Source: Aphrocallistes beatrix (taxonomy: Eukaryota > Porifera > Hexactinellida > Sceptrulophora > Aphrocallistidae). Taken from it: 64,000 nucleotides of DNA. The notes below the pieces were generated by a model. The model made no database searches and was not told the DNA's origin. It worked only from the letters and a program-made list of their open reading frames with translations. Position numbers and translations under genes: made by a program. The stretch lies in NCBI GenBank assembly GCA_963281255.1, contig OY725496.1, positions 1,426,001-1,490,000 of the forward strand, given 5' to 3'. Positions 21,193-32,388 of the stretch are shown here, one piece after another; position 1 is the stretch's first letter, and every line of letters begins with the position of its first letter.

Positions 21193-23353
21193 CTACAGTT
21201 TACAATCTTTACAGAAAATGTCTGGTTCACACATTATAATTGATTTTACAATTATATCTTGCTGGGACAATTCTTGGGACGAGTCCTTTGACTGTTTAGT
21301 TTCAAATTTCTTGAAACTATTTCTCCTAATTGCCAGTAGAACGGGATCGCTTTGAGTTATAAGCCTTACGAAGATGTCTCTTACGTTATCTTCGAAGGAT
21401 GTTTTCCGCGCTAGTTTATCCCTGAATGAACGCACATATTTGTTTAGTGCTTCTATGCATTCCTCTGAGTAGAGCTTAAGCCCGTATCCATGATTGAAGC
21501 TAGAGATGAGTTCTGTTGAATGTACTAACCATTTGTGAAGGGAAGGGGTTATGCTAACCCAAGGGAAATTGACAATGTACATGTATGTCTCTTTACAAAT
21601 GCTATCAAGCTTGCAAACATCCAATTTATGACTGCTGTTGTAAACACGGAGTATGGCGCCAAGGTTTGTGTGGATAGTCTTAACTTTTTCTTTGTCTTCT
21701 GGGTTAATCGTAGAGGTAACCCACTTTAGAAAATCGCGCTTGTTGTTAAAGCAATCTCTCGCAACATTTCCTGTCGAACTTGTTCCCCCATCACAGGAAG
21801 GTTTCTTGCAATAACAAAGAACGAATTCTATTCATTGCATTCTTCACTCGGGAGGAGGTTGGGGACCACTTTGTCACACCTGCGTCGAGATGATATATCA
21901 GGAGCATTAGCCATCTAAATACACATAGGTAACTATGCAAGGGTGAAATAGCGAGAATGTCCTTCCCAGATATCGGAGGATGTGTGAAGCCAAATCTTGA
22001 ATTTGAATCCATTTTCAAAAAATCTTCAACATTGACATCATTGAAGATTTCAATTGCATCATGAATATGCCGATTGATTTGAAATCCATCACTTATTAGA
22101 GTTGTGTCTTTTAGTTGATTGTGATTTGCAGTACATAATTGACAGCTTGCTCCTCCAGCACTACTCAATGTTGCTGCCATTTTAGAATCAAATAGACTTC
22201 TAAATATCCTGACATTGACGTGCCCTCCTATAGTGTCAAATCCGGAATGTTCTATTTTAGAGGTTTCGTGATTGATCAGGGTTTTCATTATGAAATCGAC
22301 ATTTTCATGATTTTCTTTCAAAGACACCAATGTTATTGGTCTTGTTACGAATGGAGAATTTGGCGTATCATTTAACCATAATATCTGATTTTTGTTGTTC
22401 TTGATTGTGAGTATTCTAAAAGCAAAAAGGATAAAGCTTTTGGTTGAGAAGCCTATGTGGCTGTTAACTTGATTGTAAACCTTATGACTACCAGATCCGT
22501 CAAGGCCATCGGGTATTTCAATGTTTAAGGGAAAATGAGTTTCTTGTTTTGGTCCTATCTCCTCAATCAGTCTTTCGGTAGTAAATGATAGGATTTTCGA
22601 GTAGTTCATAGCGACGCCAATTGGGTAATTGTTGATGTTCTTCACTATTTCAATATCGTTTGACAATGCTAGTTGATGTCGATATAATGAGACCTTCCTA
22701 TAAGTTGGGACAATGAATCCTTCTGGTTTACAAATGAGCCTTAATTGTATGTATTTCCTCTTCCCAATTTCAAGGATATCAATGAGGGCTGCTGCCTTAT
22801 CGAAGACTAAAATGCAATTCGATGGTGCAAAGGCTCCTGTGGATATAATTTCCTTGCACACTTTAGTGGATTTTCGATCATATTCCCTTTGGGCAAGAAT
22901 TTCGAGAGATAGTGTTGCTATTTTCTTTGCATCAACTGATTCTCTTTTAGCAATAAAATTAATGTGATCAATTAGAATTGATAGTCGCTTCGTGAGAGAT
23001 TCAGTAGTTATATCAAGAATATGTTTTCGAGATGGTAATATATTCTCTTCAATAAACACTTCTTTCTCAGACGTAAAGTTTTTTGCTGAATTGTGGCTGA
23101 AAGAATCAGCAGAGATTGCCCCTTCTACATCATCGACAACTTCTTGGTGGTGAAAAAACACTTGACTATTCCAATTTTCAAGGCTCCCTGTCTTTCGAAA
23201 AACCTTTCGTTCCGAGATCAATCCTCTGAAACGGTATCTAAAGTGCTCAATTTCTGTTTGAGAAATCTGGAATAATTCCAGGAAATTCTTTGTAGCTTCA
23301 TTTACGCTATCATTGTTACTTTTTAGGAGGTCATACGCTTCCAGGTTATTCAT
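21193..23353 (-). pseudogene. Transib transposase (RAG1-core relative), one frameshift
   Basis: The gene starts at 23353 (MNNLEAYDLLKSNN). It reads 520 residues to 21791, then continues in another frame from about 21800 (GGTSSTGNVARDC) to the stop at 21193, about 715 residues in all, the normal Transib length. Recognisable features in order are PDGLDGSGSHK with the first catalytic aspartate near residue 282, LFDSKMAATLSSA with the second near 389, a CQLC zinc-binding pair at 404-407, LHKWLVH matching the H-x4-H zinc site of the RAG1 core, and LYSEECIEALNK with the catalytic glutamate. The tail TQSDPVLLAIRR is typical of Transib. Such enzymes form hairpins on flanking DNA as RAG1 does. One frameshift is visible near 21800, and the catalytic residues look intact. 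No RAG2-like gene is present. Confidence 0.92.
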
Positions 23354-23484
23354 TGTTCGAAGATAGATATATTCGAATTGGATGTTTGATGAATTTATTA
23401 TTTATTCGAATGTACTCCGCATCTTATTTATTTATGCTGATTCAAATTATTATACGCTCATTATTCGATTGAGTTAAATGCATA

Positions 23485-24580
23485 CATGGCCTACTTAATA
23501 TACGTCTATATATGTCACCGAGAAAGCCATAAAACGAAGAGGCCAGTTTTAACAAAGTCAAATTTCAATTAGACTGATAAATCAAAAACCGCTTCCGATA
23601 GATCTTTGAAATGTATTATTACCATATACAAACATTATATCAGTGTATCCAATTCCGCTGTCAAAGATTTGATATGTCATCATGTGATTGCGCAATAGGC
23701 TCTTTTTAGAGCGGAAAATGTTGTTGTTCTAGCTTATATTTCATATCGTTATCTGCATTTCCAATGCTTGATTTTTTGATAGAGCAACAATAGGAAGACC
23801 TCAAGCCACAAAATCTGAAAATTTTAGTTGGAATGTCTAAGCATTCCTCAGTTGCTATGAAAACAAAAAATTACACGTTTAAGCCAATAACTCGAAAAGT
23901 ATATATCGTAGACACTAAGAAATTATACCATTTAATCCGTAAACTATTACTTCTTATATGAGAATAATACTATTCACATGTCTATTTTCAATATGTTCGG
24001 AGTTATATAGGATTTTGTCGCATCTCATTACTTCTCTATAGATCGTGATAAAATCCTATATAACTCAGAACTTATTGAAAATAGACATGTGAATAGTATT
24101 ATTCTCATATAAGAAGTAATAGTTTACGGATTAAATGGTATAATTTCTTAGTGTCTACGATCTATACTTTTCGAGTTATTGGCTTAAACGTGTAATTTTT
24201 TGTTTCCATAGCAACTGAGGAATGCATAGACATTCCAACTAAAATTTACAGATTTTTTGGTTTGAGGTCTTCCTATTGTTGCTCTATCAAACAATCAAGC
24301 ATTAGAAATGCAGATAACGATGTTTATATAAGTTAGAACAGCAACATTTTCCGCTCTAAAAAGAGCCTATTGCGCCATCACATGATGACATATCAAATTT
24401 TTGACAGCGGAATTGGATACTCTGATATAATGTTTGTATATGGTAATAATACATTTCAACTGTCTATCGGAAGCGGTTTTTGATTTATCAGTCTAATTGA
24501 AATTTGACTTTGTTAAAACTGGCCTCTTCGTTTTATGGCCTTCTCGGTGACATATATAGCCGTATATTAAGTAGGCCATG
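23485..24580. mobile_element. 1.1-kb foldback palindrome with 7-bp duplication
   Basis: It begins CATGGCCTACTTAATATACG and ends with its complement. ATGCATA stands directly on both sides (23478-23484 and 24581-24587). The arms of about 530 bp are nearly identical and meet near 24040 at an ATTACTTCTCTATAGATCGT spacer. No coding sequence is seen. A diverged relative lies at about 35900-36650. Confidence 0.92.
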
Positions 24581-24587
24581 ATGCATA

Positions 24588-25589
24588 TGATATTTAAGTT
24601 CAGAAAATTAGCATTATACGAGTACAATTGAATACCATGAGAAGAAATAAAATGCACTATTTGATCGTTTTTAGCCATTGTTTTCAATCACATAGGGGAA
24701 AAACAGAGCTTATATTTAATAAGGTTCCTATAGAAAGAAAATGTAGAAAATACCATGTTATTTTCCAATGAGTTTAGTGGTAAATGTCCCAATAATATTC
24801 CAATTTCGGAGAATTCATAATATAGCATCGAATACAATGAAATAATATGCACCGTTTGATGCTATTATTATACATTGTTTCTTATTGCACAAGGAGAAAA
24901 CATAACTATCTAAAGGTTTCCCCCAGTATAGAACAACAATTAAGTATAACACAATGTATTTATCCACTGGTCTTATTAATTTGATGTGAATACGTTCGAA
25001 TTTTTAACAAACCACAATAAGTGAAAATATTTTATGAATCCAAAAATATTGGTCCGATTAGGCTTAGGTGAGCTGAAAGAGGTTCTTTCCGCCTTCGTGC
25101 TATCCTAAACCCCATACATAAAACATGCAAAATCGAGCAAGCTTTTAGATAAGCAATGTCTTGTATAACCCATATGAATCCACAAGAAGTTACAGCTTGT
25201 ATAAGCTGATAAAACTTTGTTCTAAAATGGTGCCTCTATAGTTACTTCTATCTAATTACCATTACAATATAGCGCCTGAAATTTAGTTTTATCAAAAAGA
25301 TCACGAAATTTTGATCTAGAATCTTCCATTTTGAAGAAAACTTCAGTTGTATTTTGCGATTCACAAACATTTGCAAAATGTGAGAATCTATGAATCCCAA
25401 TAAACATCGAATTTTGAATTCTGGTCACAACCATATAATAAGGAATAGCTCGCAAAATACGAAGTCAATCGTAGTTTCTTTCTGGTCATAGGGTAATCAA
25501 TATCGCTGGAAACGAATATCACAATATCGAATCGATTTGAAGTAGTAAAAAGATTTCCTATTCGGACATTCTGCTCCATAGTGCAGTGG
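24588..25589. other. Upstream flank of the Transib gene, with a diverged direct repeat
   Basis: No gene is recognised. Two segments, about 24620-24730 and 24830-24930, are similar (GAATACMATGARA, AATRTGCAC, TTTGAT, ACATAGGGGAAAAAC / CACAAGGAGAAAACA). They may be subterminal parts of the Transib or of the long-inverted-repeat element. Confidence 0.4.
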
Positions 25590-26486
25590 GCCCCGATTCT
25601 CGATTTTCGCTGCATGCTAAGACACATTTTTTCCTCATAAAAATCACCATACAAAACATAGTTCCAGGTCTTAAACTCTAAAAATCTTTTGAAATCATTG
25701 AAAATATTCGAATTACGATCTCTAAAGATCATAATAACTAAGATTCTTCGAGTATAAGAAATATTTTATACCTAATCAAGCTTGGTACAGAACTTATGAG
25801 CCACCCTGTAGATATGAAAAGTCCATCTAATTTGCATCTCGGTATACGATTTTCCAACCAGCCACTATTTTTGTATTCAATATTTTGAATCACAAGATTC
25901 AGAACAATTATAGCCAATATACTTTGCATTTCAATGGAGTTAAATAAAACTCGGTTAATGTAGCCAATATATTATTATAAGCTAAGGTTCTGTTTATCTC
26001 ATATCAGTTTTAACTTAATAACTAGTCAGAAACGTATCGTTAAATTATTTGATAGGTTTCCCGATTGTTATACGTATATAGAAGAATCGGATAACTTATA
26101 CTTACAACTAGTATTCGATTTTGTATTACATTTATTATTGATCCATCTTGAATCAGTTCGGCACTGGTTGTATAATTTACATTTTTTTTACATTTTTCCT
26201 TTATTCTTTGAGTATTTAGAGGCAAATGAAGAAAGGTTTTAATTGAATTCAATTTATTTTCCTCAGAGAATTACCTCGGAAACAATCAGATTTATTTAAA
26301 CACTGCAGAAATTTCCAGGTCTTATAAATTCGCGGGAATATTCCCGGAAAGTTTCCTGGAAAGTTTCCACATTTAAAATTCCCGGGAATTTTGCAACCCT
26401 AGGTGGAATATATACTATACAATTACATAAAATAGGAGACTGTAGGTGTTCGGACACCTAGGACACCCCCGGTGGTGCTGGCCCTG

Positions 26487-27550
26487 CTATGTCTGAAAAT
26501 CCGATTCTTTATATAATTCTCTTTGGAATTATTTAGAATTGGTGGTATCAACTAATTTTTGATATTCTATTATGTTAAAATGTCAGATAAATATTGCTAA
26601 ATACAAAGAAGATAGGATTTTTTAAATCGGATATTCATTCAAAGGTTTTAACCCAATGATCATGCAGTGCGAAAAAATTTTCCCCATTTATCCCCCCATT
26701 GAAATGCCAAAACTCTAAAACTATAAGTGTTAGGGTTTAGCATTTACGATTAAAAACTGCAGGAAGGCAGTTTTCTATACCTTTAATATGTTTCCCTTCA
26801 TCCCCTAGAAATTTTGTAGTGTCATTCCGGTTTAAGCTACTCTTAGTTGGGAAGCCAAATAAAAACTAGGTAGTTACAATAAATAGGATCATAGCCTACT
26901 GCATATAAAGCCTCACAGTAACTTGCGTATTTTTGACTAGGGCTTGCGATAGAAGATGGTTAATCTATAGCAGGAAATACCTTAAATCATTAACCAATCA
27001 CAATAGAGCTATTGTGCTTGGTTAATGATGTTGAAAATATCTTACTCCCGTGGCATATTCGAAGAAATACGGTATTTGTCTCCTTTGTGGTTTTGCCGAA
27101 TATACTATGCATAGTGGCCAATATCTGAAGTGAGTGCCTCCCTATAGTTTGATATATTTTACCACCAATGCCTCGTGATACCTAGTGAGTTTAGTCTAAC
27201 ACAGTGAGATCGATTTGAACAATGACTGATCCTGGCTAAACTCACTCGCTATTCCGGCGTATTTGTGGGATGTCTGGATAGCGATTGTATGATAAAGGTG
27301 GAGGCAAACTGGGTATCTTTATGGTATTTTGTACAGGATTGAATCATTGATGAGTCACTATCTCATGATCATGAAAATTGTTATTTTTAAAGGTCTCTCA
27401 GTGTGTAGCAAAATGGAAGGCTAGTTTTAACCTAAGTTTACTAATTCATTAAAAAATGGCAAAGAATTATAATTTATTTCGAAAAATTCATGATTCAAGC
27501 ATGAATTAATGAATAATTCGAATAATTCATAATTCAGAAATTATGAATTA
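26487..27550. other. Intron 3 sequence with repeat fragments
   Basis: A partial arm of the CATAGCCTACTGCATATAAA foldback family lies at about 26892-27010. A segment at 27258-27315 (GTGGGATGTCTGGATAGCGA...GATAAAGGTGGAGGCAAACT) recurs at 58977-59032. No gene is recognised. Confidence 0.5.
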
Positions 27551-27584
27551 TCCATACTATTAAAACTCGATTAATATATATATA
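27551..27584 (+). mobile_element. Helitron-like repeat, solo 5' end
   Basis: TCCATACTATTAAAACTCGA is followed by an AT run. It is cut by the foldback that starts at 27585. Confidence 0.7.
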
Positions 27585-28550
27585 CATAGCCTATTGTATA
27601 TAAGGCCTCACAGTAACTTGCGAATTTGGGACTAGGGATGCGGTAAAATATGATTGAACTAATACATGAGCTGCCTTAAATCATTAACCAAGCACAATAG
27701 AGCTTAGGAATGTATTACCATCATATATAAATATTGGTTTCAAAGTACCCATATCCGTTGATAAAATTTAGATTAGTCACCGTATGGTTGCACAATAGGT
27801 TATATTTGTGACAAATTTTGTGATTTTCAGAGGCCGTTTAGGGGCACTTCTAAGTGTTTTTACTAAAATGTTTTTGCATATAACTGAGATGTGAATGGGT
27901 TAATGTGAAAAATTTGGATTTTTTTCATGGAATGCTGCTACATTCCAGTGTTGCTATGGAAACGTGTTTTGGTCATTTGAGGTTATATCTTGGAAACTGC
28001 AATTGCTAGACATTGAAATATAATTCCATTTGACAGCAAATATACTACTTCCGATTAAGCGATAATATAATTTCGACGTCTAAATTCAATGGTTTACGAG
28101 ATATTCGACAAATTACCAAATGTGACCAATATGATAAATTATCGAATATCTCGTAAACTATTGAATTTAGACGTCGAAATTATATTATGGCTTAATAGGA
28201 AGTAGTATATTTGCTATCAAATGGAATTATATTTCAATGTCTAGCTATTGCAGTTTCCCAGTTATAGCGTTTGGAATTATCCGTCTTTCACAAATATCCG
28301 GATACCGAATACTTTTTCATCAGAGTATCCGTATATCCGGATATCGGCCTACAAATAATACCTCTATCTTTCACATTTATTACTTAAGATAATTGACTAA
28401 TTCAACGAACATTAATTATTAATCTAAACCAGTGGTTTTCAATCTTTTTATCATGCGACCCCTTTTACATTTGTGAAATATTCTCATGACCCCCTATCAT
28501 ATTCATGTGATAAATGTGTTATTACTGCTCTTATACAATTATCAGAATAT

Positions 28551-29068
28551 CTAATGTGGAGATTGGAACTGCTTTTTTTCAACAAGTAGAGAAATTCTAG
28601 GCTCTGTTTCTGAGAGGCAACATCTTAAATCAGGTTCAACATCCAATCTATTGCGATTCTTCGTCTTGATGACTACTAGGCTAGAAAAACCTGTTTCACA
28701 TAAGTAGGTTGAAGGAAACGGCAGCAAAACATTGAACACCAAAATTTTGGAAGAGTTAGTGTTGAGAATAAGACTTTGGCATTGGAATCATTAATTAAAT
28801 TTAGAAATTCTTCTTGTACTGCATTTAGCTCATCTGGAATGCAATCTTGCACTGTTTCTACAAAAGGGTTCCTCACTAGATTAAAGTCGGTTTTCTTAAT
28901 TTCTGGGAAATATCGTGTAAATTCATCTCTCAGGACATTGAGGTGTAAAATGATTGCATCTCTCAACTCATCAGTTAATTGATAGTCATGTACTTCAATT
29001 AAATTTGTCATCCTAGCAAACATACCCATTCTACCAGCCTCTATTTTTCTTATCCACAAGTCAAGCAT
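28551..29068 (-). pseudogene. hAT transposase C-terminal part (Charlie/ZBED5-like)
   Basis: The minus strand shows LWIRKIEAGRMGMFARMTNL, then LNVLRDEFTRYFPEIKK, then [20 protein letters not shown] followed by [20 protein letters not shown], the typical hATC dimerisation region of ZBED5/SCAND3-type hAT proteins. The two parts (28676-29068 and 28551-28742) are in different frames. The N-terminal half, including the BED finger and the first catalytic residues, is absent. The element is internally deleted and inactive. Confidence 0.88.
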
Positions 29069-29169
29069 AAGTTCAAATTTATAAAATATATATGCATGTG
29101 GTTATTACACTTTTATACAATCATCAACCTAAAAGATACGCTTTTAGGTTTCCTTCACAATTGATGATA

Positions 29170-29648
29170 CAGTGGAACCCTGCTTAACGACCACCCCGGA
29201 ATAGCGGCCACCCCGATATAACGGCCACTTTTCGAAGTCCCGGACAACTTACAATAGACTTTAACATTAATTTGCTTCAGAATTCCGGCCACCCCGCTAT
29301 TCCGAATTACGGCTAACCTTTTTGGAACGAAACCCTATTTTAACCTCAGAATTACGGCCAATCTTAACAATAGGGAAACATTATTGCAGGTTTGAAAACG
29401 AAAACAATTTCTTGACAATTCAATAACAACACACTCAATTGTATAGCGTACACATATAAATGCAAATCATATTAATTAGTAAGAAATTCATACGTTTATT
29501 AATGGCAACTAAAATTTATGTATTAGCTTGTTATAATTAGCATAGTAGTATGTTTAATATTAATGGAATATGGTTTCTTACAAAAAGTTTCAGAATTACG
29601 GTCATTTTTCTCGGTCCCAAGGGTGGCCGTAATTCCGGGGTTCCACTG
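29170..29648. mobile_element. pogo/Tigger-type MITE
   Basis: Ends CAGTGGAACCCTGCTTAACG and, inverted, CAGTGGAACCCCGGAATTAC, with TA on both sides. The subterminal repeats are rich in GGCCACCCCG units. Innermost layer of the 27585-31746 nest. Related MITEs lie at 41526, 49627 and 12065. Confidence 0.9.
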
Positions 29649-29759
29649 TATATGGTATTCAATGAATGGACGAAATGTTGATCAATAAAATTATTCGTTT
29701 CGTGACCCCCCTAGGGGTCGCGACCCCCAGGTTGAAAACCCCTGATCTAAACGAATGAC

Positions 29760-31200
29760 AAAATAAGTAACGATGTGTAATATATTAGTCCAATTCTTTT
29801 GATTCTTGAAATAACTTCTGAGGAAACATAAACTATCTAGAGTATCATCAGCTAATCTAGATCGTATTTTTGTTATGAAGAGACCAGCAGCCGAAAACGC
29901 TCTTTCAGACTCTATGCTAGTTGGAGGTATTGTGTCCAAAGCTTCCGAGACTAAGGTGAGATTTTTTGACTTGTACCAGTCTTTCTGAAGAGATCCAACT
30001 CATCACTTATAATTTGATCTAATGTCTGAGTGGGAATCTTGACGTTTGTGGTAGTTGTTGATTCGCGAATAGCACTTTCAAGTTCAACCAGCTTAGGTTA
30101 GTAGGTTGCATGAGAACTGAGCTTGTGAAGTTGTGTACAATTTCACAAGGAGCTTCTTGACCAGCATGACTCTCCTCGAATATCCCTTCAACGTTTATGA
30201 ATTGCGATTCAGTATCTGAAAATTCGCTAGGAAATAATCTCAAAAATAATATCTTAATAGTTGAGACAAGCATGTGCTTGGAGGGTAGGGTGGAATTGTT
30301 TGTCTGTACTCCAGATATTCCACTTGGTTTAAGAAGAAAACGATATATATTCACAATATTATTTTGTCTTCGTTCGAGAAAGCGCTTCTCTACAGCCGAT
30401 TTCAGATCTTGACAGAATGAAATTGACGAATTTTTATCAGACTGATCCATCAAAAATTCGGTATACCCCTTCAGCTGAGAGCAAAGTTGCATCTCTACGA
30501 TTTAAGGCACAAACAGTTATCTCAATTGGTTTTAGGCATCGACAAATATTATCAAGAATCTCCCGATCAATTGAGTCCATCTTCTCTGTAGCTGCAATAT
30601 CGATCAATGCTTTGCTTATAGTTTTTTTAAGAGATATGAATCTATCTATCATTGCTAGCAGACTGTTCCAACGAGTTTTGCAATCAAAAAGGAGAGATAA
30701 CTCTTTGCCATTCTCTTCTCTCACATATTTCTGGAGGATTGAATTCTTAACCGGTGATCTTTTGAAGAGACGCACAATTCTCCGAACCTTAGAAATTACT
30801 TCCTCTATCCATTCTCTTAGTAATGGAGGTGGAATACTATCATCAATACCGCCATCTAAATCAGTAATGGCATCATCACTGAATTCCTCTTCATCAAGGG
30901 TCATCCTTTTCAATAAAGCTTGAGGTAGGTGAATATAAAAAATCACAAACGGCTAAATGAATCCCGTGTGCATAACAAAGCTGTTGTTCTGGTTCGATCA
31001 GTTTACCATACTTAACCATAACTGAGGCTCCATCATTAACAGTTGCTACAATATGTTTGCTTAGAACTAAACCATATTACAAAAGTTTATGGCTAACCAT
31101 CTCAACTATTTTCTCAGCTGGCATACTTCCTGATATCCTTTGCATACCCAAATTCCAAAAACATTCTTTGGTATGCAAATTAATATTCATAAATCTGCGA
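29760..31200 (-). pseudogene. hAT A transposase, several lesions
   Basis: On the minus strand, reading down from about 31200, the parts are IVATVNDGASVMVKYGKL and CYAHGIHLAVCDFLY (catalytic-core start), an acidic stretch, FDCKTRWNSLLAMIDRF with the conserved hAT CKTRWNS motif, and, after 29940, TSIESERAFSAAGLFITKIR with the hATC dimerisation motif ERAFSAAG...RSRL. At least two frameshifts or stops break it. It carries most of a hAT transposase but no clear BED finger. It belongs to the outer hAT (28265-31548). Confidence 0.88.
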
Positions 31201-31749
31201 TTATGACATGAGGTATACTCATCTGATGAACATGTACGTAGAATATAATTGGAGGAAATATTTGGATAATATACTTATAGTCATCTTGTAGCTGATAGAA
31301 TCAGATAGATAGTCGAGTAGTATGTATAGAAATGTGTTATTGCAAAACAATCATTGTTATTGGTATTATGCTTGAAGCTCGTCAACATCAACGAATCTAT
31401 ATTTGTATCAGATTTGTTATAACGATTTTAAACGAATCAATTGTATGAATCCGGATATCCGTCAGGCTAATATCCGGATAGCGGATAATTTGTATGGTTT
31501 AGGTAACCGGATAGTATCCGGATATTACTATCCAGATTCCAAACCCTAATGGTGACTAATCTAAATTTTAACTACGGATATGGGTACTTTGACACCATAT
31601 TTATTTATGATGGTGATACATTCCTAAGCTCTATTGTGATTGGTTAATGATTTAAGGCAGCTCATGTATTAGTTCAACCATCTTCTACCGCATCCCTAGT
31701 CCCAAATCCGCAAGTTACTGTGAGGCCTTATATACTGTGGGCTATGATA

Positions 31750-31803
31750 TATCCTTACTATTAAAACTCGATTAATGTGTATATATGTATATATATATAC
31801 GTA
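31750..31803 (+). mobile_element. Helitron-like repeat, solo 5' end and (AT)n
   Basis: TCCTTACTATTAAAACTCGA then an AT-rich run. The next copy follows in opposite orientation. Confidence 0.7.
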
Positions 31804-32300
31804 CAAGCACGCTTCGCTTGCTTGCGCTGCGCGCCTGGGAGACACTTCGTGTCCGCCGGAGGCTCCCTTCGGTCGCCTGGGTCACATTGGTTAATTATAA
31901 GGGAGATAACATCTCTAAATACGTCTGTCCTACTGTTATAATCTATTTCACACGAAAAATCACCAAATTTATCAATTTTTAAAATTTTGATGAGTAATGA
32001 TGACGTCATAAAAAAGTGATGAGTCATCATTTTTTGATGATAGCGATATCATATGTGAGGTATGTTAGTATACAGATTCTATTAAAATTTCAGCTTTCTA
32101 TCTCCTATAATGGCTGAGTTATCCCCGAATAACTGTGTTGCTTAACTTTTAAAAATGTGACAATGACGTCATAATTCCATGATGAGTCGACATTTTCGTC
32201 TGAGCTCAGAACTTACTGGAGCCATAGCCAAAAGACTCCCACATGCCAAAAATCAGCCTTCTGTGCCCGGCAGTTTCTTCAATCAATTCGTTACAGATAT
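31804..32300 (-). mobile_element. Helitron-like repeat copy 8
   Basis: Hairpin end CAAGCACGCTTCGCTTGCTT, complete body, ending CGTTACAGATAT directly against the 5' end of copy 9. Confidence 0.88.
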
Positions 32301-32301
32301 A

Positions 32302-32323
32302 TCCTTACTATTAAAACTCGATG

Positions 32324-32388
<65 letters not shown>

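Larger units (their letters stand above)
20158..25808. mobile_element. Element with long inverted repeats, CAGGKTGGCTCATAAGTTCT ends
   Basis: The left arm starts CAGGTTGGCTCATAAGTTCT. The right arm, inverted, starts CAGGGTGGCTCATAAGTTCT. TA lies on both sides. The arms (about 20158-20375 and 25590-25808) pair over roughly 220 bp and include TACAAGCTTCATTAGGTATA. A one-armed copy lies at 33574-33747. The superfamily is not certain. It encloses the Transib gene and a foldback. Confidence 0.75.
19931..26401. mobile_element. hAT-like element, TAGGGTTG ends, 6.5 kb with nested insertions
   Basis: The ends are TAGGGTTGTAAAGGGTAGGA and, inverted, TAGGGTTGCAAAATTCCCGG. The subterminal regions share CCCGGGAAT and GACCTGGAAATTT motifs in inverted orientation. 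The 8-mers beside it, GTAGGAAT (19923-19930) and GGTGGAAT (26402-26409), agree at six of eight positions, as expected of an aged hAT duplication. No hAT transposase of its own is recognised. Confidence 0.8.
19850..26486. mobile_element. hAT-type MITE carrying a 6.5-kb nested insertion
   Basis: The left part (19850-19930) and the right part (26402-26486) are together colinear with the unsplit copy at 7699-7855: CATGGCCGGCGCCATG on the left and GGACACCCCCGGTGG then GGCCCTG on the right. Everything between belongs to later insertions. It is the outermost layer of the nest. Confidence 0.8.
28440..29744 (-). mobile_element. hAT transposon B with exact 8-bp duplication
   Basis: Ends CAGTGGTTTTCAATCTTTTT and, inverted, CAGGGGTTTTCAACCTGGGG, each followed by a GCGACCCC motif. 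ATCTAAAC is duplicated at 28432-28439 and 29745-29752. It lies inside hAT A and itself contains a pogo-type MITE at 29170-29648. Confidence 0.93.
28265..31548 (-). mobile_element. hAT transposon A (TAGSGTTTGGAAT ends)
   Basis: The ends are TAGCGTTTGGAATTATCCG and, inverted, TAGGGTTTGGAATCTGGATA. Both subterminal regions are rich in ATCCGGATA repeats. No matching 8-bp duplication is seen, which agrees with loss of host sequence at the right border. A younger hAT is inserted at 28440-29744. Confidence 0.82.
27585..31746. mobile_element. Foldback element (CATAGCC ends) carrying two nested hATs
   Basis: The left end is CATAGCCTATTGTATATAAG and the right end is the complement of CATAGCCCACAGTATATAAG. 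Subterminal motifs CACAGTAACTTGCG and GACTAGGGATGCGG are present in both arms. It sits in an (AT)n tract of Helitron-like ends. The left arm and its loop run to 28264. The right arm is shortened (31549-31746), so about 300 bp were lost on that side. Relatives: 26892, 34190, 40775, 41306 and 61192. Confidence 0.85.

Noticed and set aside
21193-23353. A RAG1 or RAG-like (ProtoRAG) gene
   Set aside because: The C-terminal wording (SEECIEALNK...SDPVLLAIRR) fits Transib, there is no RING-finger region, and no RAG2-like partner is nearby.
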